This document shows, in pieces, positions 25,701 through 38,320 of a stretch of 64,000 nucleotides of DNA (position 1 is its first letter; every line of letters begins with the position of its first letter). The DNA is from Parelaphostrongylus tenuis (lineage: Eukaryota > Nematoda > Chromadorea > Rhabditida > Metastrongylidae), in assembly GCA_019055375.1 (NCBI GenBank), contig JAHQIW010000107.1, positions 372,001 through 436,000 of the forward strand, read 5' to 3'. The notes under the pieces were generated by a model that was not told the origin of the DNA, ran no database searches, and worked only from the letters and a program-made list of their open reading frames with translations. The translations under genes were made by a program, and so were the position numbers.

Positions 25701-28700
25701 CCCAGCGTGCTTCATCTAACAGTAGCACGTTGAGGTTAGAGACGCAAAGGGTTGGATTCATGGCAACGTAAGGGTTAATGTTATGGTCATCAATTGCACA
25801 TGTAAAGAGGAGGTTGGCAATTTTTTTCGGGCTTTGGAGTTTAAAAATACGTTGGTATAAAACCTTCAAGATGATGGTGAGACCTTGTTAGAAAATCAGT
25901 TGAGAATAAGCAGTCTTGATTGATAAACTAAGATTAAATGATGCTGATCGATCCCTGAGAGATGTGGGATACATGGGATTACGTCACGCATGGTTCGAGG
26001 TGACTGAATACACGTGACCTTTACTCGCTGTGAACCAACGATGTATATAGTGAGTCTTCCTATTCCCAGACAAGTCTGGTACTGGTTCGCCGATCCCGGA
26101 GGGATGGAAGGACTGGCGACCTTTGGGAAGGGGGGGGGGATCGAACCCATAGACGCTGTTTGCATTGCAGAGCACATCTGCCCACTGCACTACTCGCGCC
26201 CTTAAAGAGCCTTATCAAAAGTAAATAAAAGCTTTTCATGGACCTAACGCGCACAACTAAGTTAGACAAGTTATCGAGTGGATATGTAATATGTGGCAAA
26301 AATCCTGGCGAGGCAAAACATCCAGAAATGCACTGAATTAAATGAATGCGGTTTGATCTACTTCAGCATTCTATATGCATTGATATTAATGCACGCGGTG
26401 AAGTATTCGTAAAAATCAAGTGTATTGCTAATAATAGAATATTCCATGAATACCACAGTGGAAAGAAAACGTTCTCTCACCCCTCAGGCACTGGCACTTT
26501 TCGTTGTGCTTTCGCTGCCACTGGATTCAGCTCTCCTTCGTAAAGTCTCGCAACATCATGGGCGATTTTCTCACGTCGTGTATGCGCTTCATCAACGACA
26601 CGCAAGACACCCATTAAGTTACATGCCTGAAACAATCCTTATTTTTTTTGCATAACACAACACCGATCAACTTATACTGCCCTATAAAGTGTCCATATTA
26701 GCCACCGAACACCAAAATACGTGCCCATCTCTTGTCAGCACAAAAGGAAGAATGCATCAGATTGCTTGATGCCGAGTGACTTATGTTGATTGGTGCAAAT
26801 ACGAGGAAAAAATTAATCGAAAGTTGATTAAAAAAATTATAAGACGAGATAGAAAAATCACTTACTCGTTCCTGGCGCCTCCAAATGCTCCGCAAGTTCA
26901 AAATCTGCCAGTTTGGAGAGCATGAGATTATCCAACGATTCAATAGCATCCCAGTCATCCTCCTAAATTAGTAAAAGACTTACACGTGAATAATGTACAT
27001 GACAAAAACAATCGAATAGATAAAAATGTTGTAAGGATACAATGCGTAAAATGGATAAAGGTCCAGCATCCACTGTACAACCACACCTTCTCAGCCTTGG
27101 ATAGCAGGGTGCTATACAACTTTCCAATGTTCTGAACATAGACGGAAAGAATATGACCAGACATCACCGATGTACGAGCACGTAGCATTGATTCCAACAC
27201 TGATGGGATATTCCGCACATGCCTGAATCAGATTCATTAACTGCATTAAACAGACGCCTCAATTCGTCGAGTGATGTGAAGAGCATTTGACCCCAAGAAG
27301 GAGTTGAACCCGTCTTTCACTCATACCGAGACGTATACCACCACTACACCATCGATACCATCGTTTCACTACCACTCTTTCCGCGATAAGAACTATCGGA
27401 GCTGTCAGTAGTCAATTTTCAACGGGCTCGGTCCGGTAAGGACATGTCGGCATCAGACCTCCGTTAAGCTTACAAGTATTGGATGCTCGAGATTCTCATA
27501 GTTCTTCATTGTGGTGTTTCTAAGCAATGTTATGATATTGTCACCATATATCTAAAATGTTGAGTGATATGCAAAGCATTCGACTCCAAGTGGGAGTTGA
27601 ACGCGCGTTTCACCCCATATCCCGGGCGGGTCAAACTCCCCGTGGAAATGAAATGCCTCGCACGTCACTCAACATTCTTAGAGGTGTAGTCACAAACTCA
27701 TTACACTGATTGAAAGCAGCTAAACAGAGACCTGATAAGATTGATCAAAGGTGCCACGCTGATACAGAACAACCTATAAATGGTAATCAGTAGATCTATA
27801 ATGTTGGACCTATTATGTTAATCCTTTGAATATCATGTTAGCTTCTTGCTTAGCAAGCGGCATGGTCGACTTGCAGATGAGGCGCACTCGAATGACAATG
27901 TCATAGCTTTCTAATTGAATATGAGTAGCTATCGTCACCAAAAGGGTTTTGTGACCATAGAAGATAGAATGCCACTGAAGAAATCGCCAGTGCATTCCAA
28001 TGAACAATAAAACCATCAATATCAAAAGATCGACTGTTTTCTTGCTTCAATGCAGGGCTGAATGTGGGGCGGGGGTCACTGACGAGGAGGACGTAGCTCC
28101 GAAACACCGGTGTATGACCCTGGGCGTACCAACCCCTTTTTTGGCTTAAATCATACTTTTTTGGAATTATATTGAATGTTTTTTGGGGGTTTCGGAAACA
28201 GTCGATCTTTTGATATAGTTTTGATCTAACAGCAAGGATCTATCGACTGAGAGGTGGTGATGGTACAGTGTCATAGTACACTGTGCCATCACCACATACG
28301 CCTCCCTCCTTGCTTCAATGCAGGGCTGAATGTGGGGCGGGGGTCACTGACGAGGAGGACGTACCTCCGAACACCGGTGTATGACCCTGGGCGTACCAAC
28401 CCCTTTTTGGGCTTAAATCATTCTTTTTTGAAAACCATCAATAATTCATCAAAATTGATTCTGCACAATATGAATATATTCATACTGTATGATGCTGGTG
28501 GACGCTGTAAATCCTTTTCCGGAAGTGTTTATGTACATTTTTGTGAGAAAATGTCATGCATACCACTAATACATACAAATTCTTTGTAGAGTTTTTGTCA
28601 AGCCGTTAATCATAAATATTGTAAGGATGAGAGCACTTGGCCATCATACGGCAACAAATGAATATTTAATCCATTGTCTGGATAAGGACTTTTCACAAGA

Positions 28701-31700
28701 GCGTTAGCAATCATTCGAAAGCTTAATTTTTTGGCTAGCGCAGTATGTGGGCGGTTTTCGAAAAAGTCTTCATCATAACGCTTTGATGAAATGAGAACTT
28801 CTATGCTACACACACGCCTTTTTCTCGAAAGGAAGAGTTCCTTCTCCAGACTATTATTAGTCATTCGACAACGTAAGATTTAGCAGTTTCAACGCAGTGC
28901 TTATATTCTGAAAGAACCGCTTCCCTGAAATGTAGCACGGAAAATAAGATCGGGTTCCACATATTCGACTTCCCTGTTTAAAGGCTAACCTAAGGCCGGG
29001 GAGTCTGGTGACCTGCCGCTTCAAATCTCCGGCCCACCACTATCGACCATTAGAGCTTATTTGAAGTGCGATTTTTGTCATTCGACTAGGGATCTTTTCT
29101 CCGCTTTGAAAGTAACTCCAATCAAACGCATGATTCTGACACTGAAGGACTTTCTCTACACGTTCATGTGCTTTTCGTGCTTTCAGAGAAATAACAGTTG
29201 AATTGCACCTCCGATGTGAAACATAGTTTTATCTCAAATTCTACAACGTTATAAAAGGGTCTTCTCAAAAAAACCGGCTACGTGCCGCGCTAGCCAGAGA
29301 TCTAGGCTTTCAAATTATCATTAAAACTTCTACGAAAAGTTCTTGTCCAGCAAAAGGGCTCGAATCTTGATTTGTTGCCATATACTGGACAAGAACCGAA
29401 TAATCGATAGTTCCTCGAATAAGTATCCCATTTGCATCCATTAGCGCAAGTTGCAGCAAGACAAGACGTGGTGTGCAATCGGTGGGCCCAGAAGGGTAAA
29501 CCGCGTACCGAAAGAGTTCACGATATCAAATCATATGGATGAAATGAAAAAAACCTCACTGGCTGTACTCTCCACATATCCACGCAGCTGTCAGCAGCAC
29601 CTCGCAAATGTTGTTACGTTGTTGAGCACTTCCGGCTAGCAAAATATGAGCATTTTCAACCTAAAGTTTGCTTAATGACTGCCTTTGCTCAGTGGGTAAA
29701 AGCTACTGAAACACATTGCTTAACGTCGATATATGAGGGTCATCTTACCAGTAAAGCCATCTGCGACACGGAAAAATGTCGAATTGATTCCACACGAACA
29801 GTAACGTCTTGGATCTGAAAACCACCAACAACATAACTACTCTTTGTGTATTCTTTCATATAAGATAAATACTTAAGAACAAAGCTCTCGCCGTTGATCA
29901 ATTTTTGGAGGACAGGCCACGCATCCGATTTAATCGAGCATCACTCAAGGTTATTCAATACATATCTGGTCTATACAATGACTCAACGCAGACTACCGAT
30001 GTATCAAGTCGCTGCTGTTAACTTCGCAGATAGCTCTAGTGACCGATTCGCCAATTCTAGAGGGATGGCGGCTTGGTGAGCCTCGGATGCGAGATCCAGT
30101 CTACGCCCTCACTTGAAAACCTTCCAATTTTATTCGTCCAGGTTCTACGTACCTGCTCGGCGATCTTCGCGCCATGTTTCGTTCCTTCCACCTTCGTCAA
30201 TTCCACCAACACAGAGATGTACCTCAAAGAATGATGAAACGTAGAAGAATACAAATACGAAAAAAAAAACCTTTGTGTAAACAAATTTTTTACCAAAATA
30301 CAATCTGCTTGAGAAACAAAAAAACCTATCGACAAAATAAATCCTGAAATAAATTCAACTTACCACTCAAAGTTGGTAATGAACTGATAATTGTTGTAGC
30401 TACAAATACCAATTATCCGCGAGAGAAGCTCATCCCTGTAAACTTTTCCTTCTAAGAAAAATATGAGCAATGAAGGACTCAAAAGGAAACGGGGAAGTCG
30501 AACCTGTAATGTGACCCTTCGGCCGACTCCACATGTTCCATTAGCTTCTTTACAATTTCCATTATATTCTTCTTTGAAACCATACCGTACAGCAGATCAA
30601 GTGACCTGCAAATTAGCATTCAAAATACCCTTTATTTCTACCGCTCTCTCGCACTGGTATGATGTTGCGAATATAATCTAGGAATTATGATTGATACGCA
30701 AGAAAACTCGACTCTAGGCAAGATTGAGCTCGCGTTTGACCCTTACCGATGGCGCATGTTACCACTACACCACCTAAGCCACCGCTTTGGTTCGCTCAGA
30801 GTATCTTGCAAAAAAAAAAAACCAGAGTGGACGAAGGACGAACAAGTTCATGATCCCACTAATAACTACATCTCGGCTTTCTACTCAATTGCGAACAAAT
30901 CTAGGAAGAAAAATCTTGACGGATACCTTAGTCTTATACTCTCGTCTCTGTCATCCAAGCATCTCAAAACAATATCCTTATGAGCTTGAACAGCCTTTGG
31001 ATGAGTTTGCAATATTTTTCCCATAGCCAGTAATCCAAGATACTTCAAGTTTTGATCTGAATCCTCGATCAATACTCCAAGTTTCTGGACGCAAAGCTGG
31101 AAAAGTACATTGTGTCTATCACGTGGGATTACACCAATCAGAACAAGTAAAAAGTGCCTGTATACTGGCCGCATGATCACCTCCAGCCGACATACTGATC
31201 AGAACTGAAAATATACACTTGAAAATATTGTAAAATATTTCAATTATGCACGCAAATGTGCAACTACATGTAATCAACCCTTTCGGTACCGTGCTGAATT
31301 TCACCTCGCACGCGGCGCAGTCGCTCGGCTAGTGGGGCGCGTTATCATCACGATGTTTCAATTTCGTAACGGAAGTTAGAGTTCTATCGTTATTAGAAGG
31401 AATGTCATTACCAATGAATAGTAGAACATACATGAATAAAGTAAAATAAAGCCGTATTTGTAGAAAGAACGTCAATGCTTCCCAGTTAACAATAAACCAA
31501 CCAATTGCTTACCAAATGAAATGTCCACAATTAAGCATTGTAAATAAATTTCCGGTAGCATTTGGTGTACTGTTGTGAGTTCGGTACTTACATGTTAGAC
31601 AGCGACAAAATTTTAAGCCGATCTCATTTGCTAGACAGAAACTTTCTACAAGAGTGTTAGTGATCATTTGAAAGTTTTAATCTCTCTCTGAAACTCCACG

Positions 31701-34700
31701 TCGCCGGTTTTTCAAAACACTCCTTTATGACGCTGTAGCATCCAAAATCTAATTTCGGCGTCTCCTCACATTTCTCCTTCATTTTTACCACGAGTACAAA
31801 TAACTGGAAGGATGAAAAGCGTAGCAGCATGTAGAGATTTTCCGTAGTATCAGAGCCATGTGTTTTATCTGAGGTTTCTGTCGAAGCGGTGAAAAAATCC
31901 TCAATAATTGCCACCGTTTCAACGCATTGTGCGGCAAATCACTATCGATCTACGCGGTAGATCAGGCCAACTAGTCAACAAGTCAACCTTACTAACAAAT
32001 CGTCACTGTGACTTCTCCACACATTTTACTCAGCTTTAAACCTTTTCCCCCTTGGCTACTCTTGCACGCGATAGAGAAAAATGGAAGTGTTGCTGGTACC
32101 CGCTCGAGTCACTCGACGATCAAGGGGACGACAGGTGACCAACCTTCTCGCCGATCTTGTTTACCGGTCACAGAGCCGGGGGGGGGGGGGGGAGGGCAAA
32201 GACGGGACGATCGACCGCGTTTGAAATATTGTTATTTAATTGGGGATTTTTTTCCTCTACACGCTGATATGCTTTTCGTGCCTGTGGCAATTTTACTCGC
32301 ATAAAATGACAGTGAAAAGCGAGTGTGGAAAAAAAATTTTATTCTGAATGTCATAGCGTGAGAAAAGAGTGTTTGGAAAACCAACGACGTGCAGTTGTAG
32401 GGAGTGATTTAAGCTTTCATGTGATTGCTAACACTATTATGAAAAGTACCTGCCCCGCGATTGTCTTGAGCTCAAAAATTTTCCGCCGTCTAACATATAT
32501 GTACCGTGAGTTCTTACAAATTCTATGCCACTGATAAACATACACAATATTGCGAGGCTACAAATCGTAGGTGTTTATGAATAGTCAGATAAGTAGAATA
32601 AGTATAAGAATAATCAAGTTAGCTTGTCAGATAAAAACCAAGTTTGTACCGAGGCACACTCATTATAGCAAGCCGAAGCTAGCTGAGACGTGGCGCGGCA
32701 TCAGTGTATACAGAAATGTACACTCGGTACCGAAAGGGTGAGATATATGTTGTGATGGAAATACTGAGTAAATCTTTGACTAACCGGCAATCACAGTATT
32801 GATGCATTCATACAGCAGAGACATGGCCGATGTGCTGAAAAGAACTGATAACGATGATGGAGCAGCACTTCGCGTAATTGCCTCTTATAACGTAAATCAA
32901 AACTTGAACTGTCAATAAAAATCTTCTATTTTAGAGCTTTTTTGAGCGTTATAATGCTATATTATAGATCCAAGGTTGCTGGGCGATATGTCAAAGCTCT
33001 CGGTATGAGACAAACGTATATTCGACTACCGCTTGAAATCAGAAGATTTACAAATTGTTAGCAGACTTTTGAGTGCTATTTCCCCCTATAACGATCGGTG
33101 TACATCCTAAAGAATCACACGTGGCGTCCTGGAAGGATAGCACCATATGATACATAATTTTTCTTCATTGACTTTATTTATTGCAGGGATTTTTTTCAAC
33201 CACATTTTCGCTTTTACCCTATGGCAATCGAAATCACAACTATGTAAGAGGTCGAGCCAAAACTTCATTGTTCATCTCCAACAATCCACAAAAAGCTCCT
33301 TTCGGACAAGTTCCTTTTCCTGGTATAATGGAGCTGACATTACTGATTTAGATCCTGAGAGACGAATAGCGTTACAAGAGTGGATCAAATTAGGTCGTAA
33401 AGATAAAAGCTGAATTCTAGGATAGTTGCTGACGCCACTTGTGATGGCCAACTCGTGGTTCACGCACACAATTTCAAATTTACAAGTCCCGTAGAACTTT
33501 CTTCCCAACCTAATAATGACGAAATTTCGAAGCAACTTAGCCATAAGTTGCTGGATCAAAAACGAGTAAAAGATTCCTATCAGATTTCTATTTCTTTTTT
33601 TTCCAGACATTTTTCATTTATGATTCTTTTTTTTTTTGAAAACTTTTCCATTCGCATTTTGATAAGCATATTACCTATTTATAAGATTAGTCAAAGGTTC
33701 CAGTAGTTTCTTGCCGAGCCGTGGCTCAAGTGGAACGAGTGCACCAAACTGAAATAAACATTATATGATAAAGCTTCTAGGATACTGAATATATACGACA
33801 TAATTTATAGCTGCTGAAAGCGCCGGGATTTCGTTCGAAAACTACTTTTAGGCCTAAAACTTGGTTTCAAGTGAAAATGGCACAATACGCCTGCAACTCA
33901 TCGCTTACATGAAACAGCAACTGATTTCGATTCCAGATTTTTCTTCTGACCTTATATCCAGTTTGGGCTCGCGAAAGTAAATCGGTTAAAGAATAGTCTT
34001 AGGGGAATTTCATAAACGACTTATAAAAAAAGTATAATTGATCATTCAACTTCCTCTTAAAAAGTTAAAACGATCACGAAACAAACCAGTTTAATTATTT
34101 TAATCAGCATCCAATTGTTACTTGATGTTGTCATTAATTTGAAGAACATCGGTGCGAGTGTGAGATAATTCTTTGGGTTTTTTCGAGCCAATTCGCAAAT
34201 GACATTCACAGCTGCACTCTGTACACCTGTAATTAAAAAAGAGATAAAAAGAATACATTGGTCGATGAGAATAAATAGAAAGGCGTGATTTCTGCCAAAT
34301 ATTCATTGATCATATTGACGTACAAGAGAAAAAATTGGCGGCAAAACCGCTCAGTTTGTGCAGTGTAAACTAATTTGTTTCCACGAGGGGTACTTTTCCG
34401 TTATCGTGACGCATTTCTCAGCCCTTTAAGATCTTTTTCGCCTTCTCCGTAAACTTCTAGTAACCATTCAATAGCTCAAATCCCGGCGATTTGAATATAG
34501 TGGCCTTTGTTTCGAAAAATCTTTTTGGGAGTTCTTGGAGCGCTGTAGCGACGACAAGAAACTTGAGACTTAAGCCCGAAGTTTTCGGATTGCTTTGTTT
34601 GCAAGGGTAGGGTTTGTAGATGATTTTCACAAGATTGTAAGATTTCGATCCACACCACAAATACCCATGAATTTGAATCGGTAAATGATTTTAAAGAGGT

Positions 34701-37700
34701 CTTAAAAAAGTGTTGTAAGATCAAAAAAAAATTACATTTCACACTCGGAATCACTGCTTTTCAGGACGTTTTGATCAATCGCGTAGTGAAATTTTAGTGT
34801 CGCACGTGGTTTTGACATCTATTCCGAGTTTTCCTCCATTTCGCAAGGAAAAACTCGGTATAAAACATATGATTCCGACACTTCATAATTTTCACAAGAT
34901 GTTCAAATGCTTATCATGCATAGGTTTGGCTGTTTGGGCGTGGTAAGGAGTTTATTTGAAAATATAGAATGAAAACGAAAAGCTTATACCTATAGAACGT
35001 TAAAACAAAGCTTCATCATCAAATCTAGTACAGAAAATCTAGAAAATTTAACGAAAGGATGATATGATCTATACAGGACAAGGTCACGACTTGATAATTA
35101 CCTGGATCGGGATCTTCAAGTTTCTCCTTTAATCGGTGAAATGTCGGTCTAAGTGCTTCCGGATATTTCAGAAATATCTTGTAGAGTAGAAGAACAGCTC
35201 GTTTCCTAGTATACGGACGTGAAGACGACAACTATAAGACAAATTTTCTCTTCTTGGTGGCTTATTGGACTTGTTAAGGCTCTTGATAAACAAAACGTAC
35301 AAGATTAACAATATCGCTAGCAAGATCCCTTGCAAGATCCGGGGTGACAAAACAGGATAGGCCTCCTAACGCTATGCCACAGTCGTACATGTTGGGGCTG
35401 AAGAATGATAAATATAGAGTAAACATAATCAAGATAAGCTACATATAAGCATACCTTTATCTCGAGTGCTTTGTTTAGACCAAGATCAAAGTTGAATAGA
35501 TCCTTTCATTATTATTTGAGCCAACATGTCATGTGGTCTGGTAAGGGCTCTTGTACAGCCCGAGACACGTGTTTTCGTCCTTACAGACTCATCAGCCGAG
35601 CAGAACCCGTCGTCTGTCGATCTTTTTATAGTCAGTTCTCTCGGGAGCCTTACACTCCTTATAGAGAGTTATCGACGACGTACGCTTTACACTTTATGTC
35701 AAGTGAAACACTCACCTAACACAGAGTGTTGTGCACTCGATTGCTCATTGGCTGGTACTTTTTCATAATTATACCTTTATCTCGAGTGCTTTGTTTAGAC
35801 CACGCTCAAATTTCAATACATCCTTTCATCATTATTTGAGCCAACATGTCATGAAAGGACTACATATAAGCTCCAAAAAATCGGATTGGCTAGTACGCTA
35901 GTTTGTTTGAAGAGAAATGTTTAAGAGAATGCATTGGTATGATTCAACATGTGCCACCCACCTATTGAGATCTTTTCGAATCAAATTTGTCGTTAACATC
36001 AAGACCTCTGTAGTGTCATGGAAACACTGGGAAGCGGCTAAGTAACTGAAACACAGGTATACATGTCGATAGCACAAATACAGCAGTTTTCATTGGTTCT
36101 ATGTTTTACGACTAGTATCACATTCTCACTGAGCGAATCTCATTACTACTGGAATTCAATCTGTCTCCTCGCATTCATCGCTTGCTTGAGGCATCGTTCT
36201 TCTTGATGAACGGCATAGAATAATGGTCGAGCAGACCTTTGAATCTCGAGGATGACCAGGCCAGAGCATTCTTCCGGGTATTCTTTGATTGACTACTGGA
36301 GTGTGTCGGGAGTTAGAGAGCCTTGCACCGAGCATTACTGATACTCTGCACTACGCCCTCATTTGTGACAATAAAACATCAAATCGAAAACAATAATGGC
36401 AAATCTGATTGCTATGAATAAACAGATGAAAACTGACCCTATACGCTTTTCCGTATACTTCGTTGAGGCCATCACTTCAATAATGTTAAAAGCGGCCCAC
36501 GAAATGTCATAACCCAACATTTGTAGCTGAAAAAGAAATTAGTTGGACAAAATTCTATGTATCTTTGAATAATCAAGCTTAGATCGATGCACATAAGTGT
36601 CTAACACTCTTCGCTACCGATGCGATATGCCGCTATCTATTAACCTTGGAATAGATCAAATAATTTAGTATCTCTTTCTCATTCAATTGCATTTAGCAGC
36701 TGTATGAGGCCATAGATTCATATCCGAGAATGTTGAGTGATATGCAAAACTCTCAACCCAGACAGGAATCGGACCCGTATTTCACCCTTTCCAAGGGCGT
36801 GTGTCAATCAATTGCACTACCAACGCCCTCGTTCTACTATCACTATGTATGCGACATAATATCAATTTATCAGCGACCAGTCGTCAACGGTTTGTATTGC
36901 AGAAAAAGCGACAACAGAAGTCACAGTTTTCCACACCACGCAGCACCGTAGAAGCTAGTATTTTTCCTTGACAAGCAGGAACGAGGTCGCTATTGCAAAT
37001 TCATTGAGCACATTTATATTTGCTCGTTCCATAAATTTTGCCCTTAGAGCAATAAACACCAATTTAGCAATCAAAGTATTTGAGATTGCATGAATTCGGT
37101 ATCATTCAATTCTGCATTTCATAGACTTAGCTATACTTGTTCTACGATAGAGCTGTCGTGGCAACAAAATAGCTTGCTACTTATGCACGAATGGCGCATA
37201 GGGGAAAATGAATGGAAAAGGAAAAGGAAAAATGGCGCATAGGATCAATGGAATACGGAGAGACGATGCAGCTGCAGAAAGGACGACAAAGCCCAAACCT
37301 GGAAAAAACAGTTTGGAGGATCAGTCGCGCTCGGGTCGTCCAAAGCAAACTCCATTAATTTTGCGCGTCGCTTCACTAGCATTTTCCTCTTACGCATCAT
37401 TCGTGCATGACCAACAAGCAAATTTGTTGCCACGACAGATGCATCTCAAAGCAACTATAGGAAAGTTGCATAGTAGAATATTCTCAAGAAAATGCGCAAT
37501 TGAACGATACGAAAAGCGCAATAAATATTTCTGGTTAATAAATTTTGTGTTTATTGCTCCTGTGACAAAACATATGGAACGACCTAATAATACAATAGGT
37601 AACGTTTCGTTGTTTCGCCATTTTTAGAGCCTGAATTAGTCCAATTGAGGCATGCAATGTACTCAGTAAAACATTTTCATGATCAAAGCAGATAAGATAT

Positions 37701-38279
37701 AACTTGATACCTAAACATCAAATTGCATAGTGAACAGCTTGTACTGGATACTTATCGTTTTGATTCTCTATGGTCCGCAGTGATTATGTAGACCTCGATC
37801 ATAAAAAACGCTGAATATCCAATAGCAGCCGCTTAATATGCGATTAAATGCTTACGTATTGAGTTCTATGAGGTCAGTTATGATGGTGACTGGCTGAGCG
37901 GATCGCATGTCAGTTTGACCTTTTCAGGCTTTGAAAAGGCTAAATCGCAGAAAAGTAAGACACTGTGTTTTCATTGTGCAGTAATGTCAAACTCAATAGA
38001 TATTATTATTAACACACTGAATTTGCTTATCAAGTAAACTAATCAAAAGACCGACTCTATCTAGTACTCAACATGAAAAATGAAAGTCATCTCGTGAACT
38101 GTCCCTTAATAGATATATATACATTCACATATATATACATATATATATATATATACATATCTACATATGTATATATACACAAAATATATGCACACACGTA
38201 TATATCCTTATGCGCATACATATACAATGTACATACACATGTACATACATATATACACGTACATAAACATACGCATGTA

Positions 38280-38320
<41 letters not shown>

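Larger units (their letters stand above)
28021..28430 (+). mobile_element. retrozyme-like element with two hammerhead copies
   Basis: The 410-bp element is flanked by a perfect 12-bp duplication and built as 1.5 head-to-tail copies of a 268-bp unit. The block beginning 'ttgcttcaatgcagggctga' at 28042 returns at 28310 and runs about 120 bp, each copy including a hammerhead ribozyme. The left end (28021-28039, 'atcaaaagatcgactgttt') is the exact reverse complement of 28196-28214. No ORF. It lies in intron 16 of apd-3, antisense to the gene. Retrozymes and PLE-derived non-autonomous units have this layout. Family assignment is inference. Confidence 0.75.

Noticed and set aside
25896..26299. Several overlapping open frames on both strands
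   Set aside because: All are shadows of a reverse SINE-A copy.
33290..33350. Peptide KAPFGQVP resembling the glutathione S-transferase motif, next to an open frame ending ..[14 protein letters not shown]
   Set aside because: The motif and the open frame are in different frames, no other GST segment follows, and the site is inside an apd-3 intron. Chance similarity.
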